Shown: one piece after another, positions 16,907-24,775 of the stretch
Numbering within the stretch: the stretch's first letter is position 1
Layout: the number at the start of each line of letters is the position of its first letter
Source: Arthrobacter sp. ov118
Lineage (GTDB): Bacteria > Actinomycetota > Actinomycetes > Actinomycetales > Micrococcaceae
DNA: 64,000 nucleotides
Reading direction: 5' to 3'
Assembly (NCBI RefSeq): GCF_900116495.1
Contig: NZ_FPAY01000001.1
Coordinates: forward strand, 682,001-746,000
Notes under the pieces: model-generated
What the model saw: the letters and a program-made list of their open reading frames with translations, nothing else
What the model was told of the DNA's origin: nothing
The model's database searches: none
Translations under genes and position numbers: made by a program

Positions 16907-17125
16907 TTACATGGGATCGGGCCAGTTGCCGACGTTCGTGGACTGCATCATGGGGTCGGGCCAGTTGCCCACCGCCTGGGGCGCCCGCATCGGATCGGGC
17001 CAGTTACCGACGGCGGCAACGTTCGAGACATCGGTCAGTGAGGCGGCGGACAGTACGGCCGGGGCCGCGGCGGTGAATGCCAGGGCACCCGCCAAGGCGG
17101 CGCCTGCTGCAATCTTCTTCAACAT
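16907..17125 (-). CDS. Secreted peptide precursor with three VGNWPDPM repeats (candidate pheromone)
   Basis: A 72-residue product. Residues 1-29 form a Sec-type signal peptide: MLKK, then a long Ala-rich hydrophobic core ending APAVLSAAS. The mature part contains the octapeptide VGNWPDPM three times, at residues 39-46, 52-59 and 65-72, exactly 13 residues apart, with the last copy forming the C-terminus. The linkers RAPQA and MQSTN differ. Between copies the DNA differs only at synonymous positions (GTC/GTG, GGT/GGC, GAT/GAC, CCG/CCC). ATG 17125 is preceded by GAGGAA with ideal spacing; the frame opens at TTG 17137, but that codon lies within this ribosome site. A perfect terminator follows. 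It is divergent from an HTH-TPR regulator. Function is not established; a multi-copy signalling peptide is my inference. Confidence 0.88.
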   Translation of the reverse strand: MLKKIAAGAALAGALAFTAAAPAVLSAASLTDVSNVAAVGNWPDPMRAPQAVGNWPDPMMQSTNVGNWPDPM

Positions 17126-17255
17126 AGAGTTCCTCAATTTGCGTTGGGGTCCTTAACCAAGTCAGCACTACCCTTGTTGACACACATTGTAAAATGGTTT
17201 CTACAGAGACTGTCAAGCATTTAGTATAAAGAATGTCCGGAATTAGGAGGTATCC
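17126..17255. promoter_or_regulatory. Shared divergent promoter of the peptide gene and HTH-TPR regulator
   Basis: This 130-bp AT-richer gap has TTGACA on the plus strand (17177-17182) and the same hexamer on the minus strand (TGTCAA, 17211-17216), facing each other. On the minus strand TTGACA is followed after 17 bases by TTTACA, a good promoter for the peptide gene. For the regulator, TATAAA at 17225-17230 is a likely -10, and TAGGAGG (17244-17250) is its ribosome binding site. The two promoters overlap, so a regulator bound between the TTGACA boxes could control both genes. Confidence 0.65.
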
Positions 17256-18521
17256 GTGGGGAACGGATTTGGGGAGAAGCTCCGTGCGGAACGGCTCGAA
17301 CGGGGCCTGACGCAAGCGGAGCTGGGCCGCGACCTCTACTCCCCCAGCTACATTTCTCTACTGGAAACTGGACGCCGCGAGCCGACTGCCGATGTCATCG
17401 AAGAGCTCGCCCACCGGCTCGAACTGGCCCCCAAAGCGCTCGAGGCCTGGAGCCAGCCGGTGTCCGTCAGCGACGCCGAATATGTGCTCGCCGGACTGTA
17501 TGCCCGGCAGGCCTGGGACCTGCGGGACTACCCCGTGGCTGCCACGCACGCCGCCGCCGCCGCCAAGATCGCCCTGGAGGCCAAGAACACCAGCGCATGG
17601 TGGAACATGACCTACATGCAGGCCGAATGCCTGATCAAGCAGGGCCTCTGGCAGGAGTGCAAGGACGTCGTGCAGAATCTCCTGGAGCACCCCATGGCCG
17701 CGGAATCGGCCGGACTGGGCGTCCGCGCCGAGCAGATGCTCGCCGCGGCCTCGCAGGGGCAGGGCCAGCTGACTGCCGCCGTCGAGCATGCCCAGGAAGC
17801 CGTGCGCCTGTGTGCCTCGCTGCCCAAGGGCTCCACGATGATGATCGGCGCCTACCGGGCGCTCATCGGCGCCCTGGCCGAGAGCGGCCGGCTGGATGAG
17901 GCCTGGGAGTACTGCCAGGCGATGAACGAACAGATGGACGACCATTCAATGTCCCAGCTCGCCGGCGAGGTGGCCTGGGTGATCGGCAACGTGGCCTTCA
18001 TGCGCCACGACTACGCCGAGGGAATCAAGTACCACGAGCGGGCAGGCCGTCTGCTGTCCCCGGCGAACGACATCGACCTTTGGGCCCGGTTCAACAAGGC
18101 CTCCGCCGCGGTTCGCCTGTCCTCGGGAATTGTCGAGCCCGAAACCCTGTCCTCGATCGAACGCGCCGAACTGGCCCTGTCGATCGTGGGTGGCAACAAG
18201 ACGGACCAGCTGGAAGTGGCTTTCATCCGGGCCCGCTGGCTTTATCTCACCGGCGACATCGTGGCCGCCGTCCAGAAGCTGCGCGAAATCCATGCAGAGC
18301 GCGAGTCGCTGGCCCGCCACACGGCGGGAGAAGTCTCACTGCTGCTCGGGAAGGCCCTCAAAGCCGCCGGTGAGTCCGCCGAGGCGCTGGTCTACCTCGA
18401 GGAAGCCCAGAAGGAGTTCAGCGCGGCGGGAGCCTCGGACCGGGTCCAGCAGGCCCTGGACGCCGTGCTGGAGATCCGTCTGGCCCAGCGGCGGGCCGAG
18501 GCCTCTTCCGCTGAAGCCTAG
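17256..18521 (+). CDS. HTH (XRE-type) regulator with TPR-like C-terminal domain (RRNPP-like architecture)
   Basis: A 421-residue protein. Residues 5-60 form an XRE-type helix-turn-helix (GEKLRAERLERGLTQAELG, then SPSYISLLETGRREPT). The rest, about 75-415, is all-helical with repeated paired-helix segments typical of TPRs, such as AYRALIGALAESGRLDEAWEYC and LVYLEEAQKEFSAAG. HTH plus TPR is the layout of RRNPP receptors (Rgg, PlcR, PrgX, ComR), which bind short re-imported peptides in Bacillota. Here the divergent neighbour is a repeat-bearing secreted peptide, so ligand and receptor may be paired (inference). GTG 17256 follows TAGGAGG. An alternative is a stress or development regulator with a protein partner. 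Confidence 0.85.
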   Translation: MGNGFGEKLRAERLERGLTQAELGRDLYSPSYISLLETGRREPTADVIEELAHRLELAPKALEAWSQPVSVSDAEYVLAGLYARQAWDLRDYPVAATHAAAAAKIALEAKNTSAWWNMTYMQAECLIKQGLWQECKDVVQNLLEHPMAAESAGLGVRAEQMLAAASQGQGQLTAAVEHAQEAVRLCASLPKGSTMMIGAYRALIGALAESGRLDEAWEYCQAMNEQMDDHSMSQLAGEVAWVIGNVAFMRHDYAEGIKYHERAGRLLSPANDIDLWARFNKASAAVRLSSGIVEPETLSSIERAELALSIVGGNKTDQLEVAFIRARWLYLTGDIVAAVQKLREIHAERESLARHTAGEVSLLLGKALKAAGESAEALVYLEEAQKEFSAAGASDRVQQALDAVLEIRLAQRRAEASSAEA

Positions 18522-18542
18522 CCTGGCCGCAGCGCAGCCCTG

Positions 18543-18570
18543 CCGCCGGACCCGAGTAAGGGCCCGGCGG
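18543..18570. terminator. Bidirectional hairpin between the HTH-TPR gene and purC
   Basis: CCGCCGGACCC (18543-18553) and GGGCCCGGCGG (18560-18570) pair over 11 bp with one mismatch and a 6-base loop. It sits between two convergent genes and can serve both. Confidence 0.6.
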
Positions 18571-18586
18571 GATGGCGCGTGACCAG

Positions 18587-19582
18587 CTACGCGAACGCCC
18601 GGCCGGTGAGCTTTTCGTAGGCCTCCACGTAGCGGCTGCGCGTGCGCGCCACGACGTCGGCCGGGAGCGCCGGCGGCGGCGTGTCGGCGGCCCTGTCCCA
18701 GCCGGACGCGGCCGAGGTCAGCCAGTCGCGCACATACTGCTTGTCGTAGGACGGCTGCGCCTGCCCGGGACGGTACGTGGCCGCATCCCAGAAGCGTGAG
18801 GAATCCGGGGTCAGCACCTCGTCGCCCAGGGTGATCACGCCGGTCGCCGCGTCGACGCCGAACTCCACCTTGGTGTCGGCCAGGATGATGCCGCGGTCGC
18901 GCGCGATTGCCTCCGCCTTGGTGTAGATATCCAGGGTCAGCGCGCGCAGCCTGGCCGCGGTGTCCTCGCCCACCAGGCCAACGACGGCGTCGTAGGTGAT
19001 GTTCTCGTCATGCTCGCCCACTTCTGCCTTCGCCGACGGCGTGAAGATCGCTTCCGCCAGCCGCGACCCGTCGACCAGGCCGGCGGGCAGCGGGATGCTG
19101 CACACGGTGCCGGACTCCCGGTATTCCAGCAGCCCGGAGCCGGTGAGGTAGCCGCGGGCGATGCATTCAACCGGGAACATGTCCAGTTTTTTGCAGATCA
19201 TCGCCCGGCCTTCGACGGCGGCGGGAACACCGCCGTCGACCGTGGACGCGAGGACGTGGTGCGCGACGCCGAGCTGTTCGAACCACCACAGGCTCAGCTG
19301 TGTCAGAATGCGGCCCTTGTCCGGGATCTCGCTGGCCAGCACGTGGTCGTAGGCGCTGATGCGGTCACTGGCCACCACCAGGACGCAGTCCTGGCCGAAG
19401 CGTTCCGGGATGACAGCGTCCGCGGGGACGTAAAGGTCGCGGACCTTGCCGGAGTAGACGTGCTGCCAGCCCGGCAGGTCCAGCGTGGCGGTGTCGAGTC
19501 CGCCCTTGGGGTTGCTGGCGGGGGTGGCGGTGCCAGGCGCCGGGGTACTGGGCGTCGGGGCTGCGGAATCCGTCACGGTCAT
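18587..19582 (-). CDS. purC: Phosphoribosylaminoimidazole-succinocarboxamide synthase (SAICAR synthase)
   Basis: Joins CAIR and aspartate with ATP in purine synthesis. The 331-residue protein begins with about 30 low-complexity Thr/Pro/Ala residues, then LDLPGWQHVYSGKVRDLY, the conserved GKVRDLY nucleotide loop. Further family motifs are VVASDRISAYDH, LDMFPVECIARGYLTGSGL and IILADTKVEFG. Length fits the long actinobacterial/yeast-type form. ATG 19582 overlaps the purD TGA by 4 bases, so purD and purC form an operon on the minus strand. Confidence 0.95.
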   Translation of the reverse strand: MTVTDSAAPTPSTPAPGTATPASNPKGGLDTATLDLPGWQHVYSGKVRDLYVPADAVIPERFGQDCVLVVASDRISAYDHVLASEIPDKGRILTQLSLWWFEQLGVAHHVLASTVDGGVPAAVEGRAMICKKLDMFPVECIARGYLTGSGLLEYRESGTVCSIPLPAGLVDGSRLAEAIFTPSAKAEVGEHDENITYDAVVGLVGEDTAARLRALTLDIYTKAEAIARDRGIILADTKVEFGVDAATGVITLGDEVLTPDSSRFWDAATYRPGQAQPSYDKQYVRDWLTSAASGWDRAADTPPPALPADVVARTRSRYVEAYEKLTGRAFA

Positions 19583-20889
19583 GCCTTCGCTTTCGACCCG
19601 GCCGGCGCGCCCGGCGCCGCCACCTTGATCTGTCCGCGGGCCGCCTTGCGGCCGATGTCCGTGCGGAACTGGCTGCCGTCGAGCTGCACCAGTTCCACAC
19701 CGTCGTACGCCCGCTCCCGAGCCTCCACGAGGTCGGTGCCCAGCGCCACAACTGCCAGGACCCGACCGCCGGCCGAGACCACGTGGCCGTCGCCGTCGAG
19801 CTTCGTGCCGGCGTGGATGACGTGGACGCCGTCCAGCGCGTCCACCTTCTTCAGGCCGCGGATCCGGTCGCCCGTCCGCGGGGCGCCGGGGTAGTTTTCC
19901 GCCGCCACCACGACGGCCACGGCGCTGTCCTTGGACCAGCGCAGCGGCTGCACCTTATCCAGTTCGCCCTTCGCGGCGGCCATGAGCAGCCCGCCGAGAG
20001 GCGTCTGGAGCCGGGCGAGGACGGCCTGGGTTTCGGGGTCGCCGAACCGGACGTTGAATTCAATGACCCGCGTGCCGCGGGACGTCAGGGCCAGGCCGAC
20101 GAAGAGGACGCCGACGAACGGCGTGCCGCGGTGCGCCATCTGGTTCACGGTGGGCTGGGCGACGCGGTCGAGCACTTCCTGCACGAGACCCTCGGGGGCC
20201 CAGTCCAGGGGCGTGTAGGCACCCATGCCGCCGGTGTTGGGGCCTTCGTCGTTGTCGAAAATGCGCTTGAAATCCTGCGCCGGGGACAGCGCCACGGTGT
20301 TGCGGCCGTCGCAGACGACGAACACGGAGACCTCGGGTCCGTCCAGGAACTCCTCAATCACCACCGTGCCGCCGGCGTCGAAGCAGCTCTGCGCGTGGGC
20401 CAGGGCCTCGTCGCGGTCGTTGGTCACCACGACGCCCTTGCCGGCGGCGAGGCCATCGTCCTTGACGACGTAGGGGGCGCCGAAAACGTCCAGGGCGTCG
20501 GCGGCTTCCTCGGCGTTGGCGGCCACGCGTGCCATCGCGGTGGGCACGCCGGCCTCGGCCATGACTTCCTTGGCGAAGGCCTTGGACGCTTCCAGCTGGG
20601 CTGCGTCCTTGCTTGGCCCGAAGACCGGGATGCCCGCGGCACGGACGGCGTCGGAGACACCTGCAGCCAGCGGCGCCTCGGGCCCGACCACCACCAGGTC
20701 CACACTGAGCTTGGCGGCGAGCGCGGCGACGGCGTCGGTATCGTTCGCGTCGATTGCGTGCGTGGGGACGAGCTTGCTGATGCCGGCGTTGCCAGGGGCC
20801 GCGTGGACCTCGGAAACGTTGGGGTCTGCAAGCAAGGACCGGACAATGGCGTGTTCGCGGCCGCCGGGGCCGATGACAAGTACCTTCAC
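19579..20889 (-). CDS. purD: Phosphoribosylamine-glycine ligase (GAR synthetase)
   Basis: ATP-dependent ligation of glycine to phosphoribosylamine, the second step of purine synthesis. The 436-residue protein starts with KVLVIGPGGREHAIVRSL and has the ATP-grasp features: VVKDDGLAAGKGVVV near 140, IEEFLDGPEVSVF near 180, DEGPNTGGMGAYTPLDW near 220 and IEFNVRFGDPETQAV near 290. I place the start at GTG 20889 because family members begin there; the frame is open for 234 more bases, but that extension is repeat-derived (GHMGIMPSGR type) and not conserved. A GGAG lies only 3 bases before the GTG, a tight spacing. Palindrome array 3 fills the upstream region. Confidence 0.94.
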   Translation of the reverse strand: MKVLVIGPGGREHAIVRSLLADPNVSEVHAAPGNAGISKLVPTHAIDANDTDAVAALAAKLSVDLVVVGPEAPLAAGVSDAVRAAGIPVFGPSKDAAQLEASKAFAKEVMAEAGVPTAMARVAANAEEAADALDVFGAPYVVKDDGLAAGKGVVVTNDRDEALAHAQSCFDAGGTVVIEEFLDGPEVSVFVVCDGRNTVALSPAQDFKRIFDNDEGPNTGGMGAYTPLDWAPEGLVQEVLDRVAQPTVNQMAHRGTPFVGVLFVGLALTSRGTRVIEFNVRFGDPETQAVLARLQTPLGGLLMAAAKGELDKVQPLRWSKDSAVAVVVAAENYPGAPRTGDRIRGLKKVDALDGVHVIHAGTKLDGDGHVVSAGGRVLAVVALGTDLVEARERAYDGVELVQLDGSQFRTDIGRKAARGQIKVAAPGAPAGSKAKA

Positions 20890-20961
20890 AGTCTCCAAGG
20901 GTACGTTGTGCACCCCGCAGGCTCCTAAGCTGTGTCGGCCGCCTGACATGCCCAGTTGGCG

Positions 20962-21598
20962 GGACATGTCCACCCGCAGACCTCGGCCACTGGGCATGAT
21001 GCCCATATGTCCACTCCCGAATGCCAGGGCTGGACATGTCCGCCCGCAGACCATCGAATGGCTCCTCGTGCCACGCCAAGAGCGGCCGTTCTCCCGCACA
21101 TGACGAGCCCCAGCTTCGGCCACTGGGCATGATGCTCATATGTCCACTCCCAAATGCCAGGGCTGGACATGTCCCTTGGACCCCGGAGCATGTCCAGGCC
21201 TCCAGCCTGCATGGAGCGTCCATCCGCCGGCCGGCTGCCGCAGGACATGTCCATTCGGGCCAGGGCCCAGCTGCCAGCCAGCTACGAGACGGCCCTCAGG
21301 CCACGGGGCTGTCCAGCATCTGCCCGGCATGCCAGCCGTCAGGCCGCTGCACGCCCATGAATCGCCCCGGACATGCCCTATCCCGGCCTCGGCCACTGGA
21401 CATGATGCCCATATGTCCACTCGCGAATGCCAGGGCTGGACATGTCCCTTGCACCCCAGGGACTTGCCCGCTCCCGACGGCGGGGATTGGACATGTCCTT
21501 TCGGTCCAGGAGCATGCCCACTCGGGAAGGCCAGGGCTGGACATGTCCCCTGGGCGCAGGAACATGTCCGCTCGCGGTTGCCGGGGCTGGACATGTCC
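20962..21598 (-). repeat. GGACATGTCC palindrome array 3 (three reverse-oriented composite units)
   Basis: The 765-bp divergent gap between purD and the molybdoenzyme holds eight exact GGACATGTCC sites (20962, 21032, 21165, 21243, 21438, 21489, 21539, 21589), several variants (for example GGACATGCCC at 21369), and three split palindromes of the GGACAT-N9-ATGTCC type at 20992-21012, 21125-21145 and 21398-21418. Their spacers read in the opposite direction to arrays 1 and 2. Full units are 20962-21041 and 21369-21447; the unit at 21125-21174 has lost its distal site. From 21438 the exact sites recur every 50-51 bp. No gene is supported here; the open frames are translations of the repeats. Confidence 0.95.
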
Positions 21599-21654
21599 CC
21601 CTGCATGTCCCGGTGCCGGACAATCCGCGGTGCGTGCCGCTACGAATGGCCTGC

Positions 21655-23244
21655 ATGAACAAGCCCAGTATGAAGCCCAGCAAGCGGTCCGGCGGCGGCA
21701 CCGCCCTGGCCGCGGTGGCCGGTGTGGCCGCGGCCGCCGTCGTCCTGTCCGTCGCGGAACTGATCGGCGCGTTCTTCACCAACCGGGCAACGCCCCTGGT
21801 TGCGCTGGGCTCGACGTTCATCGACTTCACGCCGCCGTGGATGAAGGATTTTGCCATTGCCACGTTCGGCACCAACGACAAGGCGGCGCTCTTCGTCGGG
21901 ATGGCCGTCACGATTCTGCTCCTCGCGTGCGTGCTCGGCATCGTGGCGTACCGGAAGTGGGCGCTCGGTGTGGCCGGGGTGGTGCTGATGGGCGCCGTCA
22001 TCGTGGCCAGCGTGGTGACGCGGGCCAGCGTCAAGCCCGTCGATGCCATTCCCTCCCTCATCGGCACCGCGGCGGGCCTGGTGGTGTTGCGGCTTCTGAT
22101 CTCCCGGCTGTGGCGAAGGCGGGAATGGCCGGACCAGCCGGCCGACGTCGCCGCGAAGGAGCCTGACCGCCCCGCGACCACCCGCCGCTCGTTTTTCGCC
22201 GCCGCCGGCATCACCGCGGCCGCCTCGGCCGCTGCCGCCACCGGCGGGCGTCTTCTGAGCGCTGCCCGCAGCAACGTGGCCGCGGCCCGCGAATCACTGC
22301 AGCTGCCCGCCCCCGCGAGGTCCGCCCGCGCGGTCCCGGCCGGTGTCCAGTCCAAGGCCCCGGGCGTCACGCCGTGGCTGACCCCGAACGAAGACTTCTA
22401 CCGGATCGATACCGCCCTGAGCGTGCCGGAAATCAACGCCCAGGACTGGGAACTGCGCATCCACGGCCTCGTGGAACAGGAAGTCCGGCTCACCTTCCAA
22501 GACCTCCTCGACGCCCCGCTCATCGAATCCCATGTCTCCCTGACCTGTGTGTCCAACCCGGTCGGCGGCAACCTCGCCGGCAACGCCAGGTGGCTGGGCA
22601 TGCCCCTCCGCGACGCCCTGAAGCTGGCCCGCCCCACGGCTGGTGCCGACATGGTGCTGTCCACCTCGGTAGACGGCTTCAGCGCCTCCACCCCGCTGGA
22701 GGTCCTCCAGGACGACCGCGATGCGATGCTGGCGATCGGCATGAACGGCGAGGCCCTGCCGCTGGAGCATGGCTACCCGGTGCGGATGGTGGTTCCCGGG
22801 CTGTACGGCTTCGTCTCCGCCACCAAATGGGTGGTGGATCTCGAGGTGACCCGGTTTGCCGACAGCAAGGCGTACTGGACCCAGCGCGGCTGGTCCGAAC
22901 ACGGTCCCATCAAGACCATGGCACGGGTGGAGGTGCCTAAATCGTTCGCCAAAGTGCCCGCCGGGAAGGTCGCCATCGGCGGCACCGCCTGGGCTCAGAC
23001 CCGCGGCATCACCAAGGTCGAGGTCCAGATCGACGGCGGCCCCTGGACCGAGGCGGTCCTCTCCGATGAGGCCTCCGTCATCACGTGGCGGCAGTGGTCC
23101 CTCGACTGGGACGCCACGCCCGGGCCGCATTACATCAAGGCCCGAGCCACGGACGGCAGGGGCGAGCTCCAGACCGAGAAGCGGGCGGATCCGGTGCCGG
23201 ACGGCGCCTCGGGCTGGCAGTCGGTCATGGTGACCGTGGAATAA
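21655..23244 (+). CDS. Membrane-anchored molybdopterin oxidoreductase, sulfite-oxidase family
   Basis: A 529-residue protein. Residues 15-145 contain about four or five hydrophobic helices. A twin-arginine-like segment (RRSFFAAAGITAAA) follows near 180, so the catalytic part probably faces outside. The sulfite-oxidase fold follows, with WLTPNEDFYRIDT near 245, and LTCVSNPVGG near 296-305 whose Cys (about 298) would ligate molybdenum. The C-terminal Mo-co dimerisation domain includes VAIGGTAWAQTRGITKVEVQIDGG read in two halves. The substrate is unknown; sulfite or sulfoxide chemistry is an inference. ATG 21655 is chosen near the first plausible residues; ATG 21646 is equally possible and neither has a clear ribosome site. 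It is divergent from purD across array 3. Confidence 0.88.
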   Translation: MNKPSMKPSKRSGGGTALAAVAGVAAAAVVLSVAELIGAFFTNRATPLVALGSTFIDFTPPWMKDFAIATFGTNDKAALFVGMAVTILLLACVLGIVAYRKWALGVAGVVLMGAVIVASVVTRASVKPVDAIPSLIGTAAGLVVLRLLISRLWRRREWPDQPADVAAKEPDRPATTRRSFFAAAGITAAASAAAATGGRLLSAARSNVAAARESLQLPAPARSARAVPAGVQSKAPGVTPWLTPNEDFYRIDTALSVPEINAQDWELRIHGLVEQEVRLTFQDLLDAPLIESHVSLTCVSNPVGGNLAGNARWLGMPLRDALKLARPTAGADMVLSTSVDGFSASTPLEVLQDDRDAMLAIGMNGEALPLEHGYPVRMVVPGLYGFVSATKWVVDLEVTRFADSKAYWTQRGWSEHGPIKTMARVEVPKSFAKVPAGKVAIGGTAWAQTRGITKVEVQIDGGPWTEAVLSDEASVITWRQWSLDWDATPGPHYIKARATDGRGELQTEKRADPVPDGASGWQSVMVTVE

Positions 23245-23280
23245 CCGGGGTATCAGCACCCGGCACCATAGACTTGCTGC

Positions 23281-24297
23281 ATGGCTTTAAACCCGCACGC
23301 AACCTTCACAGCCGACTCCGCCGTCGAACTGGCCGTCATCGAACGCAGCGGCTTCGTGGAGTCCCGCCACATCGGCTCGGCCGTTGTGTTGGCCGCGGAC
23401 GGAACCGTGGTGGTTGAACTCGGCGATGTCACCGCCCCCATCTTTGCCCGGTCCACACTCAAGCCTTTCCAGGCGCTCGCCTCGATGCAGTCCGGTGTTC
23501 CCCTCCGGGGCGCCCAGGTGGCCATCGCCTGCGGCAGCCACGTCGGATCCCTTGACCACATGGATGTGGTGGAGGGCATGCTGAAGGCGGCCGGGGCCAA
23601 GGAAGATCAGCTGCAGTGTCCGGCGGACTGGCCCCAGGATGAGACCGCCCGGAACTGGCTCGTCCAGACCGAACGCGGCAGGTCCAAACTGGCCTTCAAC
23701 TGCTCCGGAAAGCACGCCGCGTTCCTCTGGGCGTGCACGGAGAACGGCTGGGACAAGAACAGCTACCTGGAACCCAACCACCCGCTGCAGCAGCGCATCC
23801 GCTCCGTGATCGAGGAGTATTGCGGCGAACACATCACCCACCTCGGCATCGACGGCTGCGGCGCTCCGGTTGCCGCCGTGTCCCTGATCGGCCTGGCCCG
23901 CGCCTATTCGAAGCTGGCCAAGGCACCCGGGGACAAGAACTCCAACGCGCGCGCCGCCACGATCACGACGTCCATGCTGGACTACCCGTGGGCCGTCCAG
24001 GGCCGCGGGCAGGCCAACACGATCGTCATGGACGAACTCGGCATCCTGGCCAAGATCGGCGCCGAGGGCGTGCTGGTGATGGCCACCCGCCAGGGCGTCT
24101 CCGTTGCCATCAAGATGCTCGACGGCAACATCCGTGCCACCACCCTGGTGGGGCTGACCCTCCTCGCCGCCTCAGGCGCCGTCGAAATCCCTGAAGTGTC
24201 CAGCGTGCTGGACAAGGTGGTGGACCCCGTCCTGGGCGGCGGCCGTCCCGTCGGCAAGATCCGGCTCGGCCGCGCCGTCGCGGCCCTGCTGGACTAG
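23281..24297 (+). CDS. L-asparaginase (AnsA/Rhizobium asparaginase II-type, PF06089 family)
   Basis: Hydrolyses asparagine to aspartate and ammonia. The 338-residue protein shows the distinct PF06089 pattern rather than the classic EcA fold: ARSTLKPFQALASM near 58-71 carrying the Ser-x-x-Lys pair, CGSHVGSLDHMD near 82, FNCSGKHAAFLW near 139, and GIDGCGAPV near 193. The Ser/Lys pairs in STLK and SGKH are the proposed catalytic residues in Rhizobium etli ReAII-type enzymes. The ATG has a weak upstream site. The SCP-like gene starts 9 bases later. Confidence 0.88.
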   Translation: MALNPHATFTADSAVELAVIERSGFVESRHIGSAVVLAADGTVVVELGDVTAPIFARSTLKPFQALASMQSGVPLRGAQVAIACGSHVGSLDHMDVVEGMLKAAGAKEDQLQCPADWPQDETARNWLVQTERGRSKLAFNCSGKHAAFLWACTENGWDKNSYLEPNHPLQQRIRSVIEEYCGEHITHLGIDGCGAPVAAVSLIGLARAYSKLAKAPGDKNSNARAATITTSMLDYPWAVQGRGQANTIVMDELGILAKIGAEGVLVMATRQGVSVAIKMLDGNIRATTLVGLTLLAASGAVEIPEVSSVLDKVVDPVLGGGRPVGKIRLGRAVAALLD

Positions 24298-24306
24298 GGC
24301 CTCAAC

Positions 24307-24711
24307 GTGGCCGTCTCGCGCCGCCGAATCGCTGTGGACGAGGGCCGCGCGGCTCTCGCCGCATGGCAGGACGCCAACCCGGCAGGACCGGGCTCTTCGA
24401 CACCGGGCACCGGGGGAACCGGCGCCGTTGCGCGCAACACGATTGCGACGGCGGTGCGCTATTCTCTGGAGGAAGTCACCGCCAGGGCGCCGGGGAACTC
24501 GGTGGAGGTCCGCGTCCCGCCGTTCGGCGTCACGCAGTGCGTGGAGGGCCCGCGGCACACGCGCGGGACTCCCCCCAACGTCATCGAGTGCGACGCCGCC
24601 ACCTGGCTGGCGATGGTCAGCGGACAGCTGAGCTGGGCAGACGCCGTCGCGGCCGGCAAAGTTGCCGCCTCGGGACTCCGCGCGGACCTGTCGGGCCTCC
24701 TGCCCCTCTAG
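24307..24711 (+). CDS. Sterol-carrier-family (SCP2-like) protein
   Basis: A 134-residue protein starting at GTG 24307, 9 bases after the asparaginase stop, so probably cotranscribed. RRRIAVDEGRAALAAWQ at the N-terminus and NSVEVRVPPFGVTQCVEGPRH with NVIECDAATWLAMVSGQLSWADAVAAGKVAASG read in parts recall the actinobacterial sterol-carrier family proteins, also found in mycobacteria. A Pro/Gly/Thr-rich loop separates the two parts. A lipid-binding role is family-level inference only. Confidence 0.75.
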   Translation: MAVSRRRIAVDEGRAALAAWQDANPAGPGSSTPGTGGTGAVARNTIATAVRYSLEEVTARAPGNSVEVRVPPFGVTQCVEGPRHTRGTPPNVIECDAATWLAMVSGQLSWADAVAAGKVAASGLRADLSGLLPL

Positions 24712-24775
24712 CGCCCCTCCCCCTTTAGCGGCCGTGTCCTTTAAGGCTCCTGCCCCCTCCAGCTGGCCGTGCGCC

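Noticed and set aside
20890..21123. N-terminal extension of purD into array 3
   Set aside because: The extension is built from repeat translations such as GHMGIMPSG, while family members begin at KVLVIGPGG.
6918..21598. CRISPR array
   Set aside because: Repeats are only 10 bp and perfectly palindromic, spacers vary and are themselves repeated, and no cas gene is present.
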